Of a DNA stretch of 64,000 nt, positions 11,662 to 23,961 are shown piece by piece. The stretch is from Beta vulgaris subsp. vulgaris (taxonomy: Eukaryota; Streptophyta; Magnoliopsida; Caryophyllales; Amaranthaceae). The notes under the pieces are model-generated. The model did not search any database, was not told the DNA's origin, and worked only from the letters and a program-made list of their open reading frames with translations. The stretch is taken from contig NC_079206.1 in assembly GCF_026745355.1 (NCBI RefSeq), forward strand, positions 32,179,456 to 32,243,455, read 5' to 3'. Every line of letters begins with the position of its first letter. The stretch's first letter is position 1. The position numbers were made by a program, and so were the translations under genes.

Positions 11662-12800
11662 CACTACTATAAAAATGGCCAAAGAGAATACTTATAGGAG
11701 ACCGGTTGAGGTTACTAACCTATTTCTTAAATATAGGAAACCATTGATTATCTAAAACCAGTCTCTTAAGTTTAAATATTTGGCTAATTAAAAAAGTTGT
11801 TGTGAAATAAGTGATTGCTTCCAAGTAAAACTGGTTTCCTTGAAATATTTCAATTTTTTTCAACATAATACACTGTGATACATATATTTTCTTCTTCTTG
11901 TGATATAGGAGACTACTTCTAACTAGAACCGGTTTCCTTAATATATTTTAATTTTTAAATTTAATATATTTCAACCTAATACTAGTGTAGTTGTGTAGTA
12001 TACGTTCTATATATAATTCTATTTACTTTTAAATTTATTTTTTCCTTTTTGAAGCACAAATAAAATAAAATAAAACCACAACTCCTAGTATTATGTATCT
12101 ACTGCATCGTGGTTTAAAACAAGGGATATAAGTTTAGGATACACCTCTCTCAATCCCGCCATACCTGAAGCCAAACACCATCACTAAAACCACCCACTCC
12201 TATCACTAAAACCACCACTCCCCGTAATTCAAAGTCTCCCATCTTTCACCTAAATTCCCCTTAATTCTCGATTCAATTCGCAATTGAAAAACTCGAATTT
12301 GTCTTTCGCAATTAATTGCAGTTATTCACCACTCGCAAGTCGCAATTCCAGTAAATCCATCATCGGCGACGACATATCGTTCTTCCTCTTGCTTAGCCAC
12401 TCGCGGCCTCCACACCTACTGCACAGCACTTGTCGCACCTCCCTCTCTTAGGTTTTGTTATCTTCTCTTCTTGAATAATACACTGTTCCATTGTAGTGTA
12501 AACTAAAAACTGAAGTTCGGTGTAATTTTAAGTTTTTTTTTTGGTGTGGATAATTGGTTTAGGTTTGGTTCATTTCGTGTAGTAGATTGTAACTAGAGTG
12601 AGAACCCAAGTGATGATTGACTCATTCTTTACTAGAATTAGTCTAAGGATGTCGTTTGATTACTCGGATTCGTGTTCCACAATGATATTCTATGATTAGA
12701 ATAATATATTTCATTGTGAATTGTGACAAAGAGGGTTTCTAATTTTTTTTTATTATGAAGGGGGGAAGACAAGAATCAATAGTAGTGTCTCCTTAATTCA

Positions 12801-12902
12801 GTGAGAGCGGAGTTGGAAGAACACTCCTACAATTTGCTGGTTATGGAAGCAACTGGGATGCAAGAATCAATGGAGACAACCTCTATTTTCTCAGAGTCTG
12901 AG
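12801..12902 (+). other. Exon-like fragment inside the CACTA element
   Basis: A pyrimidine-containing tract ending CAG (12798-12800) is followed by a 102-nt open stretch that ends GAG|GTAAAT at 12902/12903. It therefore has plausible acceptor and donor sites. One frame reads LEEHSYNLLVMEATGMQESM. The region upstream (12150-12470) looks like a CT-rich plant leader. It may be part of a captured gene or of a degenerate element gene. I recognise no family. Confidence 0.3.
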
Positions 12903-13705
12903 GTAAATTCCTCCATTTTCCTTATAAACCACTCTCTTTTAGTCTTTTCCAGTTTGCTTTGCAACTGGTTGCTGGAAGAAAGCTAATTTATATTTCTAAA
13001 GATTCTGATAATTTGAGTTGTGAAATGTAGCCTCTTATTATAGTATATGTTCTTTCTTGTTCTCTTGCGAGACATTTGATACAAAGATGAAAACTTTATA
13101 TTGATTATGTGAAGATATTAGCATCTCGAGGAAATGTTATTTGTGGGTTCTTTTTTCCAAAAAAAAAATCTTAAAAATATATCAAGATTGGTGGATTGGT
13201 GATATGGGTAGAAAATACCATGTTTGATTGTCTATGAGAATGAAACACCATAACTGATTAAGGGTTTATCAAATTATAATGCTATATTTAGAGGGGGAGG
13301 GGTAATGCCTTTAAGAATGGGTGAAGAAGAGAATGTGTATGTCTACTTTCAGCACTTGGATACCACTTCTGTAAAAATGGGTATTTGCATGCAAGAGCTT
13401 ATGCCATAAAATCATAGTACAGGAGCTATATATGAACCTTACCTTGCTGGATTGAATTTGAGCCGGCCTCGACTCTAATTATACATTTATCATTGTAAAT
13501 CAGCTCATCATGTATATCATTATACGTACCATCCCTGACTCCCTATACTATGAGAAACTGAGAAAATGTGGAACTACCAAAAACTTAATTGCTTCTCATG
13601 ATTTAGCACACAACTGTCAGAAACATAACAATCATGTTCTATTTATAAGCTAAAACTCACTTGGAAAATAAGAAACTTTCAAGTCATAATCTAAGTAATA
13701 TTATT

Positions 13706-14642
13706 GGGAAATTCTATATCGTGGCCTCCAAGTTTCACTTTTTTTACATGGTGGCAAAGCAAAAAAATTATAATACAAAGTGAGTCCTAACTTGAGGAGA
13801 TTCTGCATAGTGACCAATTTTTAGTAAATAATGGTTCAATAGCTAAACCCTATCCTTTCACACTTTGCCCAACACCTTATCACTACCAACCAACCACCAG
13901 CCATGACCACCACCGCCACCAATCTCTGCCGCCACCTTTTTCTTCCACAACCGCCACTACCACCACCTTTCTTTCTTCTCTCTCTTCGGATTCTCTCTGT
14001 TCGAATTCAGGTGGGTGGGTTTATGGGTTTTTGGCGAAACTAGATTTGTAGGCGGTGGGTTTTGAGAGGGTGGTGGGTTTCGTGGGTAAGGGGTTTCGGG
14101 GGTGGGTGTATAGGATTTGGTTTTTGAATTTGTGAGGGTGGGGTTTCAGGGGGGTGGTTTTGCGGGGTGGATTTCCGTATTGGTGAAGAAGCTGGATCTT
14201 TGGGTGATGGGCATCGGCAAGGTGGTAGGTTTCGTGGGTAGAGGGTTTGTGGGTGTGGGGTTTCATCGGCGCGGTTTGCTGGGGTGAATTTCGTGGGTGG
14301 TGGGGTTTCGTGGGGTTTGGTTGTGGCGGTGGCGTTTGGGTTATGGTGGTGGGGTTTGGGTCAAGGTGGTGGGGTTTGTGGGTGAAGCTTGGTCCTTGGG
14401 TTTCATGGGGGTTTTCGGGGAGCTGGGGTTTGGTTGTGCTGGTGGGGTTTGGGTGGGTAGGATAATGGTTGGGTGTTTGTGATGATGGTTTGGTTGTTTT
14501 GTGGTTGAGGTTAGGATAGGTTAGCCCACTAAAGTCACTGGGTATAATTTCTCAAAGTTGAGGGTTACTTGGTATAATATTTTTTTTTACTTGCCACCAC
14601 ATAGAAAACTTAAATATAGGAGGCTACCATATAGAATATCCC
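13706..14642. mobile_element. MULE-type MITE with 9-bp target duplication and G-rich core
   Basis: A 937-bp element has left end GGGAAATTCTATATCGTGGC and right end (reverse complement) GGGATATTCTATATGGTAGC. It is flanked by identical AATATTATT copies at 13697-13705 and 14643-14651. The 9-bp duplication points to the Mutator superfamily. Inside are a leader-like stretch rich in CCACC/CCGCC and CT (13860-13990), then about 500 bp of G/T-rich sequence made of GTGGGGTTT-like words (14000-14500). Open frames in the core are compositional. The element lies inside the CACTA transposon. Confidence 0.87.
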
Positions 14643-15651
14643 AATATTATTTTAGTAAGAATGGTATTGATGCATATGATAACTGCCACAATAAGAATGA
14701 TATTATGAAATATGTCCTCACAACCACTTTGTATGAACAACATATTTTAGACTTGGAAGTATCTGGCAAGACAGGACATAAATATCTAATAGACTATAGA
14801 ATTATTTAGCCTGCAACTGTATAGTATAGTCACTGTTATTGTGCTCCATCATCAGCTTGCCCTGTATCTTATTCCAATAATGTTGTTCAAGCCAAATTGC
14901 CAAATTTACTTTTGCAAATATCATATTAGCTTTGCTATTTCATTGGAGTCAAATAGTTTCTCATACGCTCCATTCTCAAACGATATCCCCGTAGGTTAAC
15001 ATTGTTGCCGTGTACCTCAGTTTAATTCACTGTTGTTGAGATTGCAAGGATATGGTGTCCTCTATTGCTTGACCTAAAGGAAGAACAAAAATGACATCAT
15101 TGGGGTTCTGGTTGTAATGCATTGTTCATATATATTAGTTACTGATCACTATTCTTCTAGAAGTGTGTATAGTATTCTGTTTACAACATTTATGGTATCA
15201 GTTGCTCTATCACGTGGACTTAAATACTAAAATTTTACGCATATGCAAGTGTTAATTTGAGTGACCTAGACATCTGAATGGTTTGCATGTTTTTAGCCTC
15301 ATTTGGGAAATTGGGAACAATTCCTTAATAACTGATCCAGAATTATGATTTTATGCTGAAACGAAGAGTCATACGACAATGCTTATGTTAATTAGGCGTA
15401 TAAGGTATTAATCAGTTTGAGTTGTTAACACGCTTTATTCTAATTTTGAATATTTCATGTTTGTCTTAGTTTATGTATTCACTATGTGTTGCTACATTAA
15501 GGATTGAAATTAACTAACTAGAATCTTGAATCCATTTTACTCGATGTGTGTTGGGATTGATGAAATGTAGAGGGATTTGAATGTGTTATATATGGTTTTG
15601 TAGAAATAGATGGCTCATTTTTTTGTCTTACTTCTCTTTACGTTCACAGAT

Positions 15652-15709
15652 ATTGGAAATGAATCCAGAAGATGAAGCTGAAGAAGATGGTGCTAATATT
15701 GAATCTTGA
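15652..15709 (+). other. Second exon-like fragment inside the CACTA element
   Basis: After an acceptor-like TTCACAG (15645-15651) an acidic frame reads ILEMNPEDEAEEDGANIES and ends in TGA. It could follow the exon-like piece at 12801-12902 in phase, with an intron holding the MULE MITE. It may be the end of a captured or degenerate element gene. No family is recognised. Confidence 0.28.
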
Positions 15710-16906
15710 CTCTCAAAGAAAAGGGAAGGGTGTTGTGCTCAAAACATAAATCAGACAGGTGTGATATTGTAATTGATTTCCATTCTATTAGACTAGGTGG
15801 TTTGTTTGTCCCTTCAGATTGCTTTGTTCCTTAGGATTTTTGGACTTTTCATTGTCTATAAAAGAAGATACATTAGCAATGAAAACTATTATTTAGAAAT
15901 TGCTCATACTTGTCTAGTTGATGTCATGTCGGACTGAACAAGTACTCCACTACTATATGCCCATATCTTTAACTTATGTTGATACTGAAGAAATGTTGGG
16001 CTTTGCTTTCCTTTTTTCTCTAATTCTCGAGCTTCTCAGCTTGTCTCACAAATTTTCATGAAGCCATTGCAATTGGAGGAGCCTCAATGTCCGACGCACA
16101 TAATAATTTGCGTTGCACAACAACAATGTTCGACACCCATACCAACGTGCAACGGTAACAGCACATGCTATGTGATGTGCGTCGCAGCACCTAAGCACGC
16201 GACACAAATTTCTTAGAGCTAAGAGATATATGGGTGAATTATTTAAACAATCAAACACAAGACGATGGAGATTGAAGACGACGGTCAAGTTTGAATTGTA
16301 CAATTATTTTGAATTTTAGAATTTTAGTTTTAGTAGCTAGCATTAGATTACAGAAACTTTATTTTAAGAAATTATTAGAAGAAATTGATGCTTTGAATAA
16401 AATTGGTTTAGTATATAAATTAAATGTAGCAAATATTTTTTTGACATGATGAATAAAGCAAGCAAAAATTTTTGTTTAATAACATTGTTGTGGCTATTTA
16501 TAAATTGTTATACAAACCTGTCAAAAAAAATTAAAAAAATAAATTGTTTTATTAAAAAAACGTATATACAAGGAGCTGCAAATACAGGATAATGTATGTA
16601 TATTGTAACATTTTACTAAAAAAAAACGTATAATAAACATAAGAAACCGGTAGTGGTCAATAAATGGTTTCAAAGGGTAACGTAAGGACACTAGTTTTAA
16701 TGTTAAATGGTCTCCTAACCTCTTTACATATTATATATACACTTATCTAAGAGATTGGTTTTACCTGTCAATTGGTCTCCTAAATAAACAAAGAAATCAG
16801 GCATTATAACCGGTCTCTTAACCTAGGACACCTGTAAGATGGAGATGTGTTATAGTCCGGTTTCCTATGCCATTTTCAACCGGTTTCCTAGGCCTTTTTT
16901 GTAGTG

Positions 16907-17444
16907 GTGATTTAGCATATTCAAGAAAATTCTGAGAATACTCTTGTACACTTATAGTATAGATCCTTGATTCAACCTAGTAAATTCACTACATTTTTGC
17001 CTCCTAATGTGTTCGGGAAAGAATCGGGCCCTCACATTAGTCTTAAAACTAGACTAATCAAAATTAGGTTGCATACAAATGGTAGGGCCTTGAGTCTCCC
17101 ACCAAAGATCAACATCTTCTCGAAGGTAAAAGATAGCATGTTCAACCTTATGGTTTTCACGTGTTCCACTAAAAGTGAATGTTTCTCTATATCATGCAAC
17201 CAATTTTCCAACGTAAGAGGATCTTCTCGACCAACGAAGGTTGGTGGTTTCAAGTTGGCAATTTTCTTGTCCATTGTTGCTTGATATTCTTCACCGGTAT
17301 GGTTGCTGAGTAGGTTTTGGAGATCAAGTATAAAACTTTGGGATAATTGTTGAAGAGTGCGCAAACGAGCAGCGATTTGTTCGGAAGTCTAGGCATGTTC
17401 TTGTTTCGGCGTGAATGTAAACGAGTATATACGTTAAATGGCAT
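16907..17444 (-). pseudogene. Tekay-1 gag N-terminal part
   Basis: The minus-strand frame 17364-17032 holds the gag capsid start: ANLKPPTFVGREDPLTLENW and LHDIEKHS, equivalent to the family's PP.F.G..DP..A..WL..IE motif. A shifted frame (17444-17250) supplies the residues before it. The remainder runs into the CACTA boundary at 16906 in another frame. The protein would form the virus-like particle. Frameshifts make it inactive. Confidence 0.72.
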
Positions 17445-17669
17445 AAGCTACCAAGAAAAGATAAAAGAATGGAGTGAAAACCATTTATTATTCATGTAAA
17501 GTATAATGATGAGACATAGTTATTTAATTTGAGCTAAAAACACAATTTAAAAAATGTAAACAACTTTATTAAAATCATAATATCATAACATCATTGTTCA
17601 ACATAGCAGCTACTGGTTCTAAACCTCATTACACATAATAAAATAAAAGAATAGATAAATTAAAAGTCA

Positions 17670-18180
17670 TCATTCTCCATAGGCTCTTATTCCTCCATAA
17701 TCTCTTCATCCTCCATATCAGATTGAGGGTTAGTAGGGGTAGGGCTTCTATCGGCCTCTCCTTCATCAGAACTATAACTATTTAAGTTGAGATTGTAATG
17801 ATATTCTTCCATAGCATCAATGATAACCCTCCGTAAATACTCAATGGTCAGAAACCATGATCCTCTATGTGTGTACCTCTCAAAGTTAAGTGTCTCATTA
17901 ACATAAACATCACTGTTTTTTTTTTTTAATTGCTCCTTGTGGTCCTCGCTCGGGTAGGGTTGTCAGCAAAACATAGGCTTTTTTTTCAGGTGTGCAAAAG
18001 TCAAAATCTCCATATAAATCATTGAAATGGTAGCTTTGAATAGCCAAGCCCAAACAATGGTCATAATCACAAACGTCTTCCCCGTATCTCTTGCGAATCA
18101 AGTAAGGTGATGCAGAGAGAGGGCCAGTGAGTTTCCTCTCGATCCTTTTTTTTTGCGGTTTGGTAGAGTCTTGCCATCTA
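17670..18180 (-). pseudogene. Acidic leader ORF of Tekay-1, upstream of gag
   Basis: Between primer site and gag lies a second coding-like stretch. It starts around 18180 (RWQDSTKPQKKRIERKL), continues through IRKRYGEDVCDYDHCLGLAI and ERGPQ, shifts frame in an A/T homopolymer near 17920-17930, then ends in a very acidic tail (SDEGEADRSPTPTNPQSDM, EDEEIMEE) near 17680. It may be an extra element-encoded protein. I do not recognise a domain. Tekay-2 has an acidic ORF in the same place, but with no obvious sequence match. Confidence 0.45.
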
Positions 18181-18373
18181 AAACATAAAGGAACATTTAT
18201 TAAGTACTTAAAAGTAGCAGTTTAAAACATTAATAAAATAAAATAATCTCTTTTCGAACCCACTCTCATAACTTTGTTTATTTAGTCCTAATTTTATTTA
18301 TTTAATTTACTTACCTATTTTATTCTTTTAATTCAACTTTCCCTAGTTAATCTTAAACCTAAGCTCTTGGTAC

Positions 18374-18389
18374 CACTTTGTAACACCCT
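18374..18389 (-). promoter_or_regulatory. Tekay-1 primer-binding site (iMet type, degenerate)
   Basis: The minus strand reads TGGTACCAAGAGC a few bases inside the LTR end at 18390. It resembles the initiator-tRNA-Met site TGGTATCAGAGC used by chromoviruses, with changes. Confidence 0.6.
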
Positions 18390-19864
18390 CCAAATTTAAA
18401 TAAATATATTATCAAATGAAAAAATATCTTTCAAAAATAATCATTTATTCAAACTTGTATGATATTACTGCCCATTTACTCCTTAAGAGTAAACGAAATG
18501 ATAACAAAATTAAATTAACCCAAATATCTTAGCAAAGAGAAAATTGAAGTTAAGAAATACTATTACAACCAAATATTTCAACAATACTAAAATATATAAG
18601 TGATCTAGGTGAATTATCTAAGTTCCCTCACACGAGATCCCATCACTAAGTCCAACCTTCAAAGTAACTGAAAAGAAGACAACAAGACAGACAACTCCCA
18701 AAAATCAAAAAAACCAAGTAATTCGACTCCATCTCGTAAAATAATAATTTTTTAAATTAGGTTTTGAGTTTAGAAAGGATGGTGAACTAATAATAATAAA
18801 GTTTATGTTGGGTTCTAAAACGTTTGCATAAATAACTCCAGTCACAAGTTATATAATCAAATAACATTTAATCACACAATTAACAATAACAATATTTCAT
18901 TAAGAGAGGGAATGTGAACAACAGTAGGCCGGGACTAATCCCTATTATCTGTATACGTCAACAAGAGGTCGTTGCCACAATATAACCATGGCTAATATCA
19001 TAGGATCCCTAGTGTGCACACCCCTTCTACTTGGATCACAATAGATAGAAGGAAGACAATAGTTTTGTATTGTATATAATATTCAACCTATAGATAGATA
19101 TATACTATCATATAGGGCAACCTTTTCAACACCCTTTCAGTATTCATTACCCTTTTTACTTTTATTTAAAAGGTCATAATATACACAAGTTCTCAAATTA
19201 ATAACCATACAATTCCACAAGTCTTTTATTGTAGAACATATTTAGGTCATCAGTTCTTTAGTAATCTTTATAGTAGTACAACATTATAATACTTATTAGT
19301 AATCTTTGCTCCAATAATAACACTATAATACTTATTAGTAATCTTTGTTCCAAAATAAATACATGATATTAAAATGTTTATACTAGTATCAACATTATAG
19401 TAACGTAATCAACTTTATAGCACTACAAAATTATACTTTAATAATAATTATTATTAACTCATAATTTAGTAATCCTCATATACTAGTCCATAATTACTTA
19501 TCACATAAATAATCACATAATCAAACAATCACATAGGTAAACCGTCTTACAATGGAAATTAGAGTACGATGGACATCGAAATTACCTCGAGTAGCGCAGA
19601 TACGAATAATAAAATCAGCCCTACAAAGTTCCTTCTACAAAATTTCTGTCTAGAAAATAAGTAAATGAACTAAATTAGTCAACTATGTAATACCCGGAGT
19701 AATTAAAATTGTTGATTTGAAGGTGATATGTGGTTATAGGTTTTTTTAAGAAACAAAAGAAAAGATGAAATAAGTAACTAATTATAAGATGAAAAGAAAA
19801 ATGAAAATAAAATAATTAAATAACTACACCTACTGATTCAAAAGAATTATTAACTTACGAGGTA

Positions 19865-20122
19865 CTCCCTCTGTTTTTTTTTTATCATTCTCACTTTCCT
19901 GTGCACATCTCCCAATGCACTTCTCTGAACTTAAATATCTTTCATTATATATTAGCAAAAATTATAACGATTGAATATTAATAATGTACTAATTGAGACG
20001 AATCAAACAAGACCCCACATGACTATATTTTTTCTTATAAATTGAAAAAAATTGAGAAGATTCTCTCCAAGTATGAATAGTGTCAAGATTCCAAGTGAGA
20101 AAGATAAAAAAAACAGAGGGAG
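19865..20122. mobile_element. Stowaway (Tc1/mariner) MITE
   Basis: A 258-bp element has ends CTCCCTCTGTTTTTTTTTTATC and, reverse complemented, CTCCCTCTGTTTTTTTTATC. TA duplications lie at 19863-19864 and 20123-20124. It is AT-rich and non-coding. The CTCCCTC(C/T)GTT terminus is the classic Stowaway end. It is inserted in the Tekay-1 LTR. Confidence 0.9.
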
Positions 20123-20563
20123 TACAAGATAGAAAAAGGTTTTAAGGAAAAAAAAAAGGAAAACAAAGAAAGGTAAAACAATGTTGTTAAAGCAATGTAA
20201 AAAGCGGCAAAGTGGTGATTAGGCCCCTTAGGTTTGATCAAAAGTGAGATTAAGCCCCTCGAGTTTCACTTGTGGTGATTAACCCCTATAACTTCACACA
20301 AATGTGAGATTACACACTTATTTGTATATTTAACCAATTTTCTTTTACTAAAGTATATTTTTAGGATAAATACATGGGATAAAATTCTGAAAATCATTTA
20401 TGATAATTTAAAATATCTTAAATACATCATTATACATACTAAGTAAAAACATACATAAATAAAAAAAAATCAGTCTATTCTCTGTACGTGCGACATCTCT
20501 TCTCCAGTTCTCCCTCATAGCCTTTGCTGGATTCTGCTCTATTGCTCCTGGTTCTCATCCTCC

Positions 20564-23500
20564 ATGGATTCTGACTCAACTCAAACAGGTATTCTAGTAT
20601 TCTCTCTTCATATTCAAATTGTTATCAAACATCAAAGTTGTGATGTTGATGGCTCTTAGCAAACTTTTTCTTGATTCCCTTTTTTATATTTTATACAGCA
20701 AGAGTAATTTTACTAAATCCTCAATTGAATAGGATGTTGAACTCTTTGACAAAGGAGAAGATGACATATTCTCCACCTGGGCCAAAAATTAACATTAAAA
20801 TACGACAAAGTGGTGACATATTTAACTTGTATTGAGTTCATCAATTATACATCCCAATTCCTAATCTGCAGTAATAGTTTTTGTGTGATACAACCTGTAA
20901 AAGGAAAGATTTAAGAAAAATATGTATTAAAAATTTTACACGATCTAACAAGTACCAATAATGAATTCATTAGGGTTTGATGACATATCTTAACATTTTA
21001 ATGTTGTGACCAAAGGACTCAAAAGAGTATATCATGAAGACAAAATCCACTCGAGCACAAAGTATATGTAATTCATTGAAATTGAGCAATTGTAATTAAG
21101 TACAAAGTAACACCTAGAATCCATATAAGTATATGAATGATTTTTTATTGAAAAATTATCTTGCAGTTTTCCTGCATTTTTTGAGTGTGAATATGTTTGC
21201 ATATTTATAATCATTGTTGATGTGTTTTTCCTTTTCTATCAAATTTTGTATCTCATATTGTCTATGTACTATAAGATGTTCTACCTGCGAATATCGTCAC
21301 TTTCAAGTTTCATCATGGAGGTCAACTAAAGGTCAACAGTGATGAGTTAGAATATGTGGGTGGTTCCGCCTTAAAGGGTACAATAGATATATGTGCATTG
21401 ATGCCGACAGAAATTTGCAACATCATGCAGAGGGTATCTAATCACCAACAACTGATTCCTAATTATCATGTTAAGGGAAAAGGTGTGCAAGTTTTGAATG
21501 ATAAAACAGTGGAAGAGTTGATAATACAAGGAGTTACACACGGAAGCATCGAGCTCTACTTTGTTTGGGAGCCTATTCATCAAGTATATGTCAGTGAGGA
21601 TTTCTCTGAAGAAGTTGTTGTAGAATCAAACTCAGAAGTCCCAGTTGAGATTGTTAGGTATGAGAGTGTGACTAGAGATCTACATGATGAACTTAATGAA
21701 GACATATATATTGGAGTGAGCCTGAAGAGGTTGTTGATAATCTGGAAGCAGGTAGTAGTGATGAAGAATTTATTGATGTGCAAGAGAAGAAAAGGGAGTG
21801 GCTGTTTAAGAGAAATAACTTAGGGAAAACACAAATCATAAAAGAAAAGGGTGGGAATGTACAAAATCAGAAGGCAAGAGGTGTAAGATATGATTATTGG
21901 GGTGAAGATGATAATGACTTTGAATCGTTCAACAAGAAGGCCAATTTTGTGAAAGGGACTCCGATGATGAGGGTCCTTCCAACCCTAGTGATGATGATGA
22001 GAACATCAAAGTTGATGAGAAATACAAGTGGCCATTTTATGATCCTGAAACACCATATGGATCGGTGCAGCTTGAACTGGGACAACTATTCGAGAAAGTT
22101 GAGGTGCTTAGAAAGGCACTAATCTACTAAAGTTGTCAAACAGAGAGAGCGTGGAATGAGCCAAAGAGGGTGCTTGTGAAGTGTAAACTCTATCCAAAAT
22201 GTAGTTGGAAGCTCAGCGCAAGATATACAAAAGAATATGGATGTTTGCAGATTCGATTTTTCAAAGACATTCACAATTGCACACCTACTAAGGTTAATAA
22301 ACGAGCAAATGCTAAGTTTCTTGCACAAGAGTACCAGGAAAAGCTCCTTAAACATCCAACATGGAAACTGAAGTTATTCATAAAGGATGTTCATGACACA
22401 TATAATATAAATATTGATAGGTGGCAAGCTTCTACTGCAAAAAAAAACTCTCATTGTCTTCATGTGCAAAGGTAGTTGAGAAACAATATGAATCCTTAAA
22501 AGCTTATCAACATGAGCTAAAGAGATCCAATAAGGGGACAAGTGTGTTTCTAATTTTGAAGCCCCATATTTCTACTTCGATTCCTCAATTTCACATGATT
22601 TATATCAACTTTTCAGCTTTAAGGAAAGGGTTTTTGAACGGGTGTAGGAGGGTCCTTGGCTTAGATGGTGCATTCCTCAAAGGTGATTGTAAGGGTGAGT
22701 TACTTTGTGCAACTGCAAGAGATGCAAATAACGAAATGTTTCCAGTGGCATGGGTTGTTGTGGAGTCAGAATCTAAAGAAAGTTGGTCTTGGTTTCTTGA
22801 ACATCTCATTGATGATTTAGAGATGCAAACTGGTAAGGGTTGGACGTTATTATCTGATCAACAAAAGGTATTACATTAAGTTTGTTTAAATATTATTTTG
22901 TCTTTTGTTTCTCTCTCGTATACATACATATACCACATAAACACAAGTCATGCTAACCATTTCCCCCAATTTCCAAATGAATTATGTTAGGGGTTGGTGC
23001 CTACAATACCCAAATTGCTTCCTGATGTTGAACATAGGCTATGTGCAAGGCATATATTCACAAATTGGATTAAAGTAATCAAGGGCGCTCCCTTACACAA
23101 GTTGTTTTGGAAGGCAGTAAAAGCATATACATTGAAAGGGTTCAACGATGCCATGACAGAGTTGAAAAACAAAGCCCAAAAGCTTACCAAGAAATGTGTG
23201 CAAGAGATGTGAAAAAGTTTTGTAGGTGCTTTTATAAGACTTGGGCAAATACAGGAGTCACTTGCAATAACATGGCCGAGACATTTAACTCATGGATCCT
23301 TGAAGCTAGAGAGAAACCAATTCTTACCATGTTAGAAGAAATTAGAAGGGAAGTTATGTCTAGGATGGTGGAGAAGAACGCACAAGCTGCTAAATGTATT
23401 GGCACTATTACACCTAGAGTTCGAACAACATTACATGACCACCGTCAAGCTACTAAGAACTGGAAGGCAATAGAAGCGAGCAAAAATGTATATGAAGTTC

Positions 23501-23961
23501 AGCATGTACATAACAACAAGTTGACATTTGTCGTGAGGTTAGATAAGAAGGTATGTACGTGTAGATACTGGGATGTGACTGGGATTCCATGTTGGCATGC
23601 AACAACAACCATATGCTCCAAAAATGAAGATGTAGAGGACTATGTGGTAGTGTGGTACCACAAGGAGACTTACGAGGCTTCATATTCATTCTCTTTAGAG
23701 CCTTTGAATGGACAAAGCATGTGGAAGCAAATAGATAGCAGCCCCATTATACCAAGTGATCCTAGGGTTAAGTACGGGAGGCCTCCAAATAAAAGAAAGA
23801 GGGCATATGGGGATGGTAAGTGTTAAACATATAAATGCAGAGTTCTAAAAATTGGGAAACAGATGTGCTCTAATTGCAAAGAGCCTGGTCACAAAGTTCG
23901 CACGTGCAAATATAGAGTACCTGTGGGTGAGCCACTTAACAGTCAAAATTCAGAAGTGTAG
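20564..23961 (+). pseudogene. MULE transposase (mudrA-like), decayed
   Basis: Exon 1 (20564-20588) reads MDSDSTQT and ends G|GTATTC. The next exon can start at 21276 after ATAAG, in phase, giving VTFKFHHGGQLKV, the usual MuDR N-terminus. An acidic spacer follows. The zinc-bearing DNA-binding domain (VKCKLYPKCSWKLSARY, 22172-22230) comes next, then the catalytic domain with LDGAFLKGDCKGELL, and the second Asp in LLSDQQKG. An intron at 22868-22990 (GT...AG, phase 0) splits that motif. After it come VEHRLCARH, NNMAETFNSWIL, a SWIM finger CTCRYWDVTGIPCWH and, near 23866, a CCHC knuckle CSNCKEPGHKVRTC. Frameshifts near 21715, 21955, 22441 and 23185, a TAA in the 22128 region and a stop at 23824 disable it. 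The intact family protein cuts and pastes the element. Confidence 0.88.

Larger units (their letters stand above)
11662..16906. mobile_element. CACTA (En/Spm) DNA transposon, non-autonomous
   Basis: The 5,245-bp element has terminal inverted repeats CACTACTATAAAAATGGCC on the left and CACTACAAAAAAGGCC (reverse complement of the right end). Both subterminal regions hold many copies, in both orientations, of a word close to AACCGGTCTCCTAA (for example 11690-11960 and 16640-16890), as expected for CACTA elements. No transposase domain is visible, but exon-like pieces occur inside. The flanking triplets (AAC left, GTG right) do not match, so the 3-bp duplication is lost or the site was rearranged. 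The Tekay-1 gag is interrupted here. Confidence 0.82.

Noticed and set aside
12801..12986. A standalone small gene starting at 12801
   Set aside because: The first codon is GTG, not ATG, and the open frame runs through a donor-like site; an exon-like fragment is the more careful reading.
14021..14482. Gly/Trp/Val-rich and Pro/His-rich ORFs
   Set aside because: They arise from the G/T-rich core of a MULE-type MITE; no family resemblance and frames overlap on both strands.
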